Positions 49,556 through 57,062 of a stretch of 64,000 nt of DNA are shown piece after piece. The notes below the pieces were generated by a model. The model saw nothing but the letters and a program-made list of their open reading frames with translations, searched no databases and had not been told where the DNA came from. Every line of letters begins with the position of its first letter. Position 1 is the stretch's first letter. The stretch covers positions 15,582-79,581 of the forward strand of contig NZ_JOFX01000030.1 of NCBI RefSeq assembly GCF_000719345.1, written 5' to 3'. The DNA comes from Streptomyces sp. NRRL F-2664. Lineage in GTDB: Bacteria > Actinomycetota > Actinomycetes > Streptomycetales > Streptomycetaceae. The position numbers and the translations under genes are program-made.

Positions 49556-49759
49556 ATGGCATCCGGCACCGTGAAGTGGTTCAACGCGGAAAAGGGATTC
49601 GGCTTCATCGAGCAGGAGGGCGGCGGCGCGGACGTCTTCGCCCACTACTCCAACATCGCCACCTCCGGCTACCGGGAGCTCCAGGAGGGCCAGAAGGTCA
49701 CCTTCGACGTCACGCAGGGCCAGAAGGGCCCGCAGGCCGAGAACATCGTTCCCGCCTGA
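49556..49759 (+). CDS. cold-shock domain protein (copy 2)
   Basis: A 67-residue CspA-type RNA chaperone, differing from the copy at 35602 in about a dozen residues ([20 protein letters not shown] at the start). RNP motifs KGFGFIEQ and DVFAHYS are intact. Strong AAAGGAG ribosome site. Confidence 0.97.
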   Translation: MASGTVKWFNAEKGFGFIEQEGGGADVFAHYSNIATSGYRELQEGQKVTFDVTQGQKGPQAENIVPA

Positions 49760-49785
49760 CGCCGACGCCCGACCGAGTAGCGCCC

Positions 49786-49816
49786 CCGCGGCCCGCACCC
49801 TCCGTGCGGGCCGCGG
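49786..49816 (+). terminator. terminator of cold-shock gene 2
   Basis: A 13-bp stem CCGCGGCCCGCAC / GTGCGGGCCGCGG with a 5-nt loop. Confidence 0.88.
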
Positions 49817-49901
49817 TCCGTCTGCCCGCACGGCGGGAATCGGCCGCCGCCGCGCCGGAAGCCCTCCCCGCAGCCGGGCCCGCTTGCTAGAGTCCGTGCC
49901 C

Positions 49902-50273
49902 ATGTCGATCCCTGACGACCTGCTCCGCGACCTCGCCGCCAAGGTGGAGTCGGAGCAGACCAATCAGATGTCCCTGACGGTCGTCGTGAACGGCGCCGTC
50001 ATCACCGGCCGCCTCGCCCCCGAACGCGTGTGGCGCCAGCGGGTGGCGGAGGTCCTGCGGGACTCCGACCGGCTGGGCCCCTTCGCCGAGGTCTTCAGCT
50101 CCCCCGGGAGCCCACCCGGACAGCCCGACGGCCCGCCGTCGCACCTGCACTTCCACGTGGCCCGCATCCTTCAGGGCCCGGTGGGCATCCCCGAGACCGG
50201 CGGGATGTACCGGATCGCCCTCGACGACGTCAGCGCCTGGACCGTCGGGGACTTCAGCTACTCCGACAAGTAG
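49902..50273 (+). CDS. small soluble protein, possibly GvpU-like
   Basis: A 123-residue protein: MSIPDDLLRDLAAKVESEQTNQMSLTVVVNGAVITGRLAPERVWRQRVAEVL, ending YRIALDDVSAWTVGDFSYSDK. The N-terminal strand pair (SLTVVVNGAVITGRL) and the C-terminal strand order recall gas-vesicle accessory protein GvpU, but no other gas-vesicle gene is in the window. Treat as a hypothetical protein. No clear ribosome site before ATG 49902. Confidence 0.6.
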   Translation: MSIPDDLLRDLAAKVESEQTNQMSLTVVVNGAVITGRLAPERVWRQRVAEVLRDSDRLGPFAEVFSSPGSPPGQPDGPPSHLHFHVARILQGPVGIPETGGMYRIALDDVSAWTVGDFSYSDK

Positions 50274-50407
50274 CCGCCGGCCCACCTGTGCCGCTCCCGG
50301 AGGTCGTACGGGGACCGGCGCGGGCCGCCCGGACGGCCGGTCCCCACAGGGGGACGGGCGCCGGCGGCCCCCGCCGTGTCCACATCCTGGACGTCTACGC
50401 TCGATTC

Positions 50408-51757
50408 ATGAACGCAGAAGCCGACGCCCTCGCGACCGTGAAAGACGCTGACCGGAAGCACGTCTTCCACTCCTGGTCGGCGCAGGAGCTCATCGACCCG
50501 CTCGCCGTCGCCGGCGCCGAGGGGTCGTACTTCTGGGACTACCAGGGCAACCGCTACCTCGACTTCTCCAGCGCCCTGGTCTACACGAACATCGGCTACC
50601 AGCACCCGAAGGTGACGTCGGCCGTCCAGGAGCAGGCGGCCAGGCTGTGCACCGTCGCGCCCGGCTTCGCCGTCGACGCGCGGTCCGAGGCTGCCCGGCT
50701 GATCGCCGAGCGCACCCCCGGCGACCTCGACAAGATCTTCTTCACCAATGCGGGCGCCGAGGCGGTGGAGAACGCCGTCCGCATGGCCCGGCTGCACACC
50801 GGCCGCCCGAAGGTGCTGTCCGCGTACCGCTCGTACCACGGTGCCACCTCCACCGCGATCAACCTGACCGGCGATGCCCGCCGCTTCGGCAACGACTCCG
50901 CGACCGCCGGCGTGGTGCACTTCTGGGGGCCGTTCGCCTACCGCTCGCCCTTCTACGCCGCGACGCAGGCCGAGGAGTGCGAGCGGGCCCTGCGGCACCT
51001 GGAGGACACCATCGTCTTCGAGGGCCCTCAGTCCATCGCCGCGATCATCCTGGAGACCGTCGGCGGCGCCCCCGGCGTGCTCGTGCACCCCGACGGCTAC
51101 CTGGCCGGCGTCCGCGCGCTCTGCGACCGCTACGGCATCGTCTTCGTCCTCGACGAGGTCATGGTCGGCTTCGGGCGCACCGGGAAGTGGTTCGCCTGCG
51201 AGCACTGGGACGTCACGCCCGACCTGATCTGCTTCGCCAAGGGCGTGACCAGCGGCTATGTGCCCCTCGGCGGTGTGGCCGTCTCGGCGGCCATCGCCGA
51301 GACCTTCGCCCGCCGGCCCTACCCGGGCGGGCTCACGTACTCCGGGCACGTGCTGGCCTGCGCGGCCGCCGTCGCCACGATCAACGTGATGGAGGAGGAG
51401 GGCATCGTCGAGCAGTCCGCTCGCACCGGCGCCGAACTCCTCGGCCCCGGCCTGCGCGCCCTCGCCGAGCGGCACCCCTCGGTCGGGGAGGTCCGCGGCC
51501 TCGGCACGTTCTGGGCGCTCGAACTGGTCCGCAGCAGGGAGACCCGCGAGCCGCTGGTCCCGTACAACGCCTCCGGGGCGGACAACGCGCCGATGGCGGA
51601 ATTCGGGGCCGCCTGCAGGAAGGGCGGGCTGTGGCCGCTCGTCGCGGGCAACCGGCTCCATGTCGCACCACCGTGCAACATCACCGCGCAGGACGTGGAG
51701 AAGGGGCTGCGGATCCTGGACGAGGCCCTCGCAGTGGCCGACGCACACACCGTCTGA
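50408..51757 (+). CDS. class III (omega-type) aminotransferase
   Basis: A 449-residue PLP enzyme of the acetylornithine/beta-alanine-pyruvate aminotransferase class. Motifs: YFWDYQGNRYLDFSSALVYTNIGYQHPKV, FFTNAGAEAVENAVRMAR, SAYRSYHGATSTAINLTGD, FVLDEVMVGFGRTGKWFACEHW and the PLP lysine in ICFAKGVTSGYVPLGGV. It acts on terminal amines; substrate not predictable. No close operon partner is seen; the 263-bp gap before the urate oxidase gene argues for separate transcription. Confidence 0.9.
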   Translation: MNAEADALATVKDADRKHVFHSWSAQELIDPLAVAGAEGSYFWDYQGNRYLDFSSALVYTNIGYQHPKVTSAVQEQAARLCTVAPGFAVDARSEAARLIAERTPGDLDKIFFTNAGAEAVENAVRMARLHTGRPKVLSAYRSYHGATSTAINLTGDARRFGNDSATAGVVHFWGPFAYRSPFYAATQAEECERALRHLEDTIVFEGPQSIAAIILETVGGAPGVLVHPDGYLAGVRALCDRYGIVFVLDEVMVGFGRTGKWFACEHWDVTPDLICFAKGVTSGYVPLGGVAVSAAIAETFARRPYPGGLTYSGHVLACAAAVATINVMEEEGIVEQSARTGAELLGPGLRALAERHPSVGEVRGLGTFWALELVRSRETREPLVPYNASGADNAPMAEFGAACRKGGLWPLVAGNRLHVAPPCNITAQDVEKGLRILDEALAVADAHTV

Positions 51758-52020
51758 CCTGCGCGTCTGTGGGGTCGCCCAATCCGCTGGTACCCGGGTT
51801 CGGAGGATCCGTGCGGTGGTCAACCCGCCGCACGCGTGCTGCAATCCGTTCAGGCCGTCAACGTCGAAACAGGCCGAGCACCTACGGACCGGGATGCACG
51901 TCAGTCCCGGGGCGGCCCCCCGGGGGCCGAACGGCGGGGAGCGGGACGACCGCTGGACGCCGGGCGTACGGGATCCAGAAGTACGGACTCCGTGTTCCCG
52001 AGTACCCGAAGGAAGACAGC

Positions 52021-52938
52021 ATGAGCAAGCACGTCCTGGCCCAGAACCAGTACGGCAAGGCCGAGAACCGCATCGTGAAGGTCACCCGCAAGGGCAACGA
52101 CGGTTCGTGGCATGAGATCCGCGACCTCAACGTCTCGGTCGCGCTCCGCGGTGAGTTCCGCGACGTCCACCTCACCGGCGACAACGCCAACTGCCTGCCG
52201 ACCGACACCACCAAGAACACGGTGTACGCCTTCGGCAAGGAGCACGGCATCGAGTCGCCGGAGGCCTTCGGCATCCTGCTCGCCAAGCACTTCGTCTCCT
52301 CGCAGCGGCCCATCCGCGAGGCGCAGATCCGTATCGAGGAGTTCGCCTGGGAGCGCATTCCGGTCCCGACGCGCAAGGAGCAGCACTCCTTCGTGCTCAA
52401 GGGCCAGGAGGTGCGCACCGCGCAGATCACCTACAGCGAGACGACGGGGCTGCAGGTCATCTCGGGTCTGAAGGACCTCACGGTGATGAACTCGACGAAC
52501 TCCGAGTTCCACGGGTACATCAAGGACAAGTACACGACGCTCAAGGAGGCGTACGACCGCATCCTGGCGACCAAGGTCACCGCGCGGTGGGCGCACTCGG
52601 CACTGGCCGCAGACGACCCCGGCCACGATTGGGACCAGGCGTACAAGAAGGTCCGCAAGCACATGCTGGAGGCCTTCGCGGAGACGTACTCGTACTCCCT
52701 GCAGCAGACCCTGAACCAGATGGCCGAGCGCGTGCTCGACAACTGCCCCAAGGTCAACGAGGTGCGGCTCAACCTCCCCAACAAGCACCACTTCCTCGTC
52801 GACCTGGAGCCCTTCGGCCTCAAGAACGACAACGAGGTCTACTTCGCCGCGGACCGCATGTACGGCCTGATCGAGGGCACCGTGCACCGTGACGGCGTGC
52901 AGCCCGTGATCGCGACGTCCGACTGGATCGTGGCGTAA
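52021..52938 (+). CDS. urate oxidase (factor-independent urate hydroxylase)
   Basis: A 305-residue cofactor-free T-fold enzyme that oxidises urate to 5-hydroxyisourate. Recognised by LAQNQYGKAENRIVKVTR, CLPTDTTKNTVYAFGKEHGIESPEAFG (catalytic Thr), SQRPIREAQIRIEEFAWERI, SFVLKGQ and LPNKHHFLVDLEPFGLKND. The length is typical. GAAGGA ribosome site. Other purine-catabolic genes are not adjacent in the window. Confidence 0.96.
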   Translation: MSKHVLAQNQYGKAENRIVKVTRKGNDGSWHEIRDLNVSVALRGEFRDVHLTGDNANCLPTDTTKNTVYAFGKEHGIESPEAFGILLAKHFVSSQRPIREAQIRIEEFAWERIPVPTRKEQHSFVLKGQEVRTAQITYSETTGLQVISGLKDLTVMNSTNSEFHGYIKDKYTTLKEAYDRILATKVTARWAHSALAADDPGHDWDQAYKKVRKHMLEAFAETYSYSLQQTLNQMAERVLDNCPKVNEVRLNLPNKHHFLVDLEPFGLKNDNEVYFAADRMYGLIEGTVHRDGVQPVIATSDWIVA

Positions 52939-52963
52939 CGGTCCCCGCACCCGTCGTGAGCCT

Positions 52964-52992
52964 GGCCCGGACCGCGTCGCGGGGTCCGGGCC
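52964..52992. terminator. terminator after urate oxidase
   Basis: A 10-bp stem GGCCCGGACC / GGTCCGGGCC with a 9-nt loop. It lies 25 nt after the urate oxidase stop and just before the convergent gene end at 53003. Confidence 0.8.
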
Positions 52993-53002
52993 GGGCCGCG
53001 TC

Positions 53003-53467
53003 CTAGGCCTCGGGCAGTTCGTCCGGCGGGCGGCCGACGAGCAGGTTCCAGCGCCCGGCCCGCCCGGTCAGGGTGGTCACCCACTCGGGCCGCACGTCGA
53101 GGCGCCAGAAGGCCGCCGCGGGGAGTTCCAGCGCGTGCACCACGGCCGCCCGCACGACGGCCTGATCGACCTCCGCCCGGTGCGTGCCCGGGGCCAGGCC
53201 GGCCAGCTCCGCCCCGACGCGGGCGATCAACGCGTCCACGGACTCGCCACCCGGCGGCGCGTAGCCGGGATCCGTCAGCCAGGCCTGCAGGGCCTCGGGG
53301 GTCCGGGCCGCCACCTCGTCCAGGGTGCGCCCGGCCCACTCCCCCGTGTCCGGGCCGCGCAGGCCGGGATAGCGGGGGCACGGCCGGGCGTGGCCGAAGC
53401 GGCCTTGACGGGCGGCGGTGTCCAGTGGGGGGCGCACGAGGTGGACGCGCACCGACTGACTCTTCAT
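53003..53467 (-). CDS. histidine-phosphatase-fold protein without catalytic histidines
   Basis: A 154-residue protein of the phosphoglycerate-mutase-like fold: RVHLVRPPLDTAARQGRFG at the start, GPDTGEWAGRTLDEV and PPGGESVDALIARVGAEL in the middle. The RHG motif that carries the phosphorylated His is RPP here, and the second His motif (SHGG in active enzymes) is replaced by a VDQAVVRAAVVHAL helix. It is therefore probably not a phosphatase. It may bind a ligand or be decaying. Convergent with urate oxidase. Confidence 0.7.
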   Translation of the reverse strand: MKSQSVRVHLVRPPLDTAARQGRFGHARPCPRYPGLRGPDTGEWAGRTLDEVAARTPEALQAWLTDPGYAPPGGESVDALIARVGAELAGLAPGTHRAEVDQAVVRAAVVHALELPAAAFWRLDVRPEWVTTLTGRAGRWNLLVGRPPDELPEA

Positions 53468-53639
53468 TCCGGCAGCGTAGGCCCGGCACCGCCCGCATCA
53501 CGTCCCGGCCGTCCGGACCGCATGGTGGACGACTTTCGGCCTGTCCTTCCGTTTTCTAGCCGACCGGGCCCTTGTGCCGGCTGCCGCACCCAAGAAGGCT
53601 GTGCAGCCGACCAGTTGATGATGAAAGGGCTGATAGTCC

Positions 53640-53882
53640 ATGGCGACGGCGATCAGGCAATGGCGGGGCTGGACGGGTGCCGCACCCTTCTGGCTGAATT
53701 CGTTCCTGCTGCTGCTGGCACCCTGCTGCGCCGTCACGCTGTTCGGCCAGATCGGCATCATCGCCGCCCTCGCCGCACTCGGCGGGCTGGCCCGCCACCT
53801 CTGGTACGGCGACTACGGCCACCCGGCCGTACACCTGGCCGCCGTGGCCATGGGGGCGGGCACGGCGGCCGTCGTCATGTGA
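53640..53882 (+). CDS. small membrane protein
   Basis: An 80-residue protein with two to three hydrophobic segments (WLNSFLLLLAPCCAVTLFG, IGIIAALAALGGLARHLWYG, VHLAAVAMGAGTAAVVM). AAAGGG about 10 nt before the ATG. No family recognised. Confidence 0.6.
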   Translation: MATAIRQWRGWTGAAPFWLNSFLLLLAPCCAVTLFGQIGIIAALAALGGLARHLWYGDYGHPAVHLAAVAMGAGTAAVVM

Positions 53883-54118
53883 CCCGCGCATCGGCGCCGC
53901 GGCACGGCGCCCCCGACCCTTCACCCGTTCGGGTGCATCTTCGCGGAACCCGGCGGCCGGCGCCCCGGATCGGCGCAAGCTGCGAAGACGCCCGGATCGT
54001 GTGACGACACGCCCGTGACTCCATGTCAGTCTCTCGTGTTGCACGGTGTGCCGATGGGCAGGGGAAGTGTCCACTGCTCGCATGAACCGGCCGCACGCGC
54101 CGGACAGAAGGGAATCCC

Positions 54119-54718
54119 ATGCCCCGCGCCCAGTGGGTCGTCGCTTCTGTGACGGTGGCTCTGCTGTCCACCACCGTCGTGGTGGTGCAGCGGACCGAGG
54201 GCGCCGCGCCCGCCACCGCGACCACCGACGACGCACTTCCCTCGCGGGCGCTGGGGCTGTCCGGCCACCGCCGCCTCGTACGGGAGCTGGAACAGTCCGG
54301 CGCGAGCGAGACCCGCGGGGCGCCACGGCCGCACGGGATCGCCGCCGGGCCGCTGCGGACGGTCTCCGGACCCCTGCGGGCCGCTCGGCCGCTGCGGTTG
54401 CGCATCCCGAGCCTGGGCGTCGACGTGCCGTTCGGCGGCGAGCCCGACGAGGCCTCCTGGGACTCGGGAGGCCCGGCGCCCGGCGCGGCCGGGACCGCCG
54501 TGGTCACCGGAACCGGTCTACGGCTGGGGGAGTTGCGCCGGGGCCGCACCATCGAGATCCCGCGCGCGGACCGGCGTACGGCCGTGTTCACCGTCGTCGG
54601 GGTCTCGCCCGGCAGGGCTTCCGGGCGCGAGGACCTGCCCGACCGGGCCCAACTGCACGTGATCGGGGGCGAGACCGCCGTGCTGGCCCGGCTGACCGGT
54701 CACCGCAGCAGCAGTTGA
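54119..54718 (+). CDS. class-F-sortase-like protein lacking catalytic His and Cys
   Basis: A 199-residue exported protein with an N-terminal helix (WVVASVTVALLSTTVVVV). Its C-terminal half has sortase strands: RPLRLRIPSLGVDVPFGG, SWDSGGPAPGAAGTAVVTG, LGELRRGRTIEIPRADRRTAVFTVVGV. Where active sortases show GH(V/I)D the protein reads GTAVVTGTGL, with the following segment deleted, and where L-x-T-C-x-x is expected it reads LHVIGGE. Both catalytic residues are gone. It is likely a non-enzymatic relative or a decaying gene. No LPxTG substrate is seen nearby. Confidence 0.65.
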   Translation: MPRAQWVVASVTVALLSTTVVVVQRTEGAAPATATTDDALPSRALGLSGHRRLVRELEQSGASETRGAPRPHGIAAGPLRTVSGPLRAARPLRLRIPSLGVDVPFGGEPDEASWDSGGPAPGAAGTAVVTGTGLRLGELRRGRTIEIPRADRRTAVFTVVGVSPGRASGREDLPDRAQLHVIGGETAVLARLTGHRSSS

Positions 54719-54821
54719 GGTCTGGCGGCCTGTCAGCCGAGTGGTGTGCTTTCGTCCCCCGGTCGGAGGCTTCTGGAGGTCCGTCCGGGAGCCTTCCGGC
54801 GTGGCGGGGCACACCCCTCGC

Positions 54822-55202
54822 ATGACCCGGAGGCGACCCGCACGTGCGGCACTGACGAAGGCCCTCACCGCAGCCTGCGTCATGCTGCTGTGCGTGTTCG
54901 GTGCCGGTCCCGCCGGCGCAGCCGCCGCGGAGCACCGCCCGGCCTCCTCGGCTCCTGTGGGGCCCTCGGCCCCCGGCGCACCCGCGGAGCCCACCGAAGG
55001 GTCCTCCGATCCGGCCGCCGACCCCGAGGTTCGCACGGCCGTACGGGCGCCCTCGCGCGGGCTCACCGGCGTGCAGCGGACCCCGCCGGCGGTGTTTCAC
55101 GTGAAACAGGGCAATGGCCCGGGCAGCGGCCCCCGCGCGGAAGCGCCGTGTGAAGCGGCCCCGGCCCTGCGGTCGGTGCGGAGTGTGGTGCTGCGCTGCT
55201 GA
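54822..55202 (+). CDS. small secreted protein containing a parS site
   Basis: A 126-residue protein with a signal-type N-terminus (ALTKALTAACVMLLCVFGAGPAGAAAA) and a Pro/Ala/Ser-rich mature part. The parS palindrome at 55093 encodes VFHVKQ inside it. The start is uncertain because no ribosome site is clear. It could instead be non-coding sequence kept for parS; composition fits a poorly conserved exported protein. Confidence 0.45.
   Translation: MTRRRPARAALTKALTAACVMLLCVFGAGPAGAAAAEHRPASSAPVGPSAPGAPAEPTEGSSDPAADPEVRTAVRAPSRGLTGVQRTPPAVFHVKQGNGPGSGPRAEAPCEAAPALRSVRSVVLRC
55093..55108. promoter_or_regulatory. parS site (ParB binding)
   Basis: A perfect 16-bp palindrome TGTTTCACGTGAAACA, identical to the established bacterial parS consensus. 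In Streptomyces such sites cluster around oriC and nucleate ParB complexes for chromosome segregation during sporulation. Confidence 0.95.
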
Positions 55203-55259
55203 GCGGACCGGGTCCCCAGCGCATCCCCCCACACCCCCTGAACACCGTGAGGTTCCGCC

Positions 55260-55466
55260 ATGCCCATCGACCCGTACGCCGCCCTGAACGCCATGCTTCG
55301 CGCCGAGGTCTCGCGCTTCGCGCCGCCCGTACGCCCGAGCGAGCCCAGTGCCCCGCCGAAGACCCCGGCCCCGTCCGTCGAGGACGAGAGTGATCCGCAG
55401 CGGACCGGGGCCGCGGCCACGCAGCCGGTCGGCGCGCGGACCGCGGCCCGCGACTCGGCGGCGTAG
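55260..55466 (+). CDS. short Pro/Ala-rich protein
   Basis: A 68-residue protein starting MPIDPYAALNAMLRAEVSRF and ending in a disordered Ser/Pro/Ala tail. GAGG lies 9 nt before the ATG. The first 20 residues look like an amphipathic helix. No family recognised. Confidence 0.5.
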   Translation: MPIDPYAALNAMLRAEVSRFAPPVRPSEPSAPPKTPAPSVEDESDPQRTGAAATQPVGARTAARDSAA

Positions 55467-55560
55467 CACCGGCGAGCCGGCCCGCAGGCGCCGGCTCCCC
55501 TGCCTCGACCGAAGGCGGGGGAGCCTGCGCCCTCGGTGGTCCCGGCCCGTGCGGCCCTGC

Positions 55561-55965
55561 TCAGTCCTCGTGCGTGTAATAGCGGTAGAAGGCGGTGAGT
55601 CCGACGCCCGCGGCGACCGCAAGGCCGATCACGACGGACTTCAGGACCGACTCGTCGGTCAGGCTGTGCAGGTAGCCCACCGCGATGCCGCCGAAGGCGC
55701 CGTAGGCGGCGGCGTGGACCTCGCGCATCATCCGCGGGCCGACCCTGGCCAGGGCGAACATGATCCCGGCGAAGACCACGCCGCACAGGATCCCGAAGAA
55801 CACGTTGGCCGCGGTCACCGGGGCCTCGTGGCGCTCGATGAACGCGCACCAGACGCCGTAGACCAGTCCGAGGAGCAGTGGCCTCACGTAGGCGCCCTTG
55901 CTCAGGTGGGTCATGTCCGCCATCTGCCGGTGCTGCCGCGGGGCAGCGGGTGCCGCGTGTGCCAT
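55561..55965 (-). CDS. small four-helix membrane protein
   Basis: A 134-residue protein with four membrane segments (for example PLLLGLVYGVWCAFI, NVFFGILCGVVFAGIMFALAR, HAAAYGAFGGIAVGYLH, VVIGLAVAAGVGLTAFYRYYTHED at the C-terminus). The ATG at 55965 has a GAGAGGAG ribosome site; a second Met at residue 15 is possible. It is of a common uncharacterised Streptomyces type. Convergent with the short Pro/Ala-rich gene. Confidence 0.75.
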   Translation of the reverse strand: MAHAAPAAPRQHRQMADMTHLSKGAYVRPLLLGLVYGVWCAFIERHEAPVTAANVFFGILCGVVFAGIMFALARVGPRMMREVHAAAYGAFGGIAVGYLHSLTDESVLKSVVIGLAVAAGVGLTAFYRYYTHED

Positions 55966-56154
55966 GACGGGCTCCTCTCTCCATCCACCAGAGCACACCC
56001 GCCGCTCCTGACCGGCAAGTGGATCAGCGGCGGCGGCCGCGCCGCCCGCGATCGCGCGGCGGCCGGGCGCGCGCCGCTCGCCCACGGCCGGGCGCACCAC
56101 CCGGCCGCAGCAACACCGCTCGCGCCCCGGGCCGTCCCCGCTTTCCCTGGTGAC

Positions 56155-56982
56155 GTGCGCACCATCCTGTCGGCGGTACTCATCGTGCTCGTGGCCCTCC
56201 TCGTGCCCGCGAGCGCCGTCGCGTACTGGGCCGACCGCGATCTGGGCGACGCCGACCGCTACACCGCCGCCATGGCCCCCCTCGCCGAGAACCCGGCCGT
56301 CCAGGAAGTCGTCGTCACCCAGACCGCCCGCGCACTCACCGGGCAGATCGACGCGGGCCCCTTCCAGGCGGGCGTGGACGCCCTGCTCGGGGAAGCGCTG
56401 CACTCCTTCGCCGACACCCCCGCCTACCGGACGGCCTGGGACGCGGCCAACCGTGCCGCCCACGCCGCCTTCCTCGACGCGCTCACCACCGGCCACGGCA
56501 ACGCCGTCACCATCGACCTCGCACCCGTCGTCGACCGGATCCGGAGCGAACTCGTCGCCGACCAGGTGCCCTTCGCCGACCGCATCCCGGTGACGCGGCT
56601 GTCCGTGAAGGTCATGGAGTACGACAACCTCGGCGCTCTCCGGGAGGGCTTCCGCATGCTCCAGCTCGCCGGCGTCTGGCTTCCCGTACTGACCGTGCTC
56701 CTGGCGGTGTCGGCCGTCGCCGTCGCCGTCCGTCGGCGGCGCGCCGTCATCGCCACCGGACTGGGACTGGCCGTCGGTGCCGTGCTGCTCCGGCTCGCCG
56801 TGGAGGTCTGCCGCCGCCTCACCCTGGACGACCTGCCGGCCGACATCGACCCCGCGGCGGCCGGTGCGGTGTACGACGCGCTCACCGTGTTCCTGCGCAC
56901 CACGGCCTGGGTGGTGCTGTTGATCGGTCTCGCGGTGGCCCTCGCGGCATGGGTGACGGGACGACTGGGCCGCACCCCATAA
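56155..56982 (+). CDS. integral membrane protein (paralogue of 42731-44077)
   Basis: A 275-residue protein: helix 1 (TILSAVLIVLVALLVPASAVAYW), soluble domain (about 28-165, YTAAMAPLAENPAVQEVVVTQTARALTG, VMEYDNLGALREGFRMLQLAGVWLPVL) and three further helices. It shares the PLA-NPA-E pattern and the LAG/LGxWLPVLTV helix start with the longer protein at 42731. GTG 56155 is the only usable start close to helix 1; the upstream sequence is an Ala/Arg/Pro-rich open frame with no ribosome site. The gene ends 80 bp before the FUSC gene. Confidence 0.75.
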   Translation: MRTILSAVLIVLVALLVPASAVAYWADRDLGDADRYTAAMAPLAENPAVQEVVVTQTARALTGQIDAGPFQAGVDALLGEALHSFADTPAYRTAWDAANRAAHAAFLDALTTGHGNAVTIDLAPVVDRIRSELVADQVPFADRIPVTRLSVKVMEYDNLGALREGFRMLQLAGVWLPVLTVLLAVSAVAVAVRRRRAVIATGLGLAVGAVLLRLAVEVCRRLTLDDLPADIDPAAAGAVYDALTVFLRTTAWVVLLIGLAVALAAWVTGRLGRTP

Positions 56983-57062
56983 GCTCGGAAGGAACAACAC
57001 GCGCAGAACGGCGCAGAAGAGCCCAGAACAAGCGAATCGCCAGCGGCGGCACGGAAGCGGGA

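Noticed and set aside
49902..50273. A gas-vesicle locus
   Set aside because: Only a weak GvpU-like resemblance; no GvpA, GvpN, GvpF or other gas-vesicle gene is in the window.
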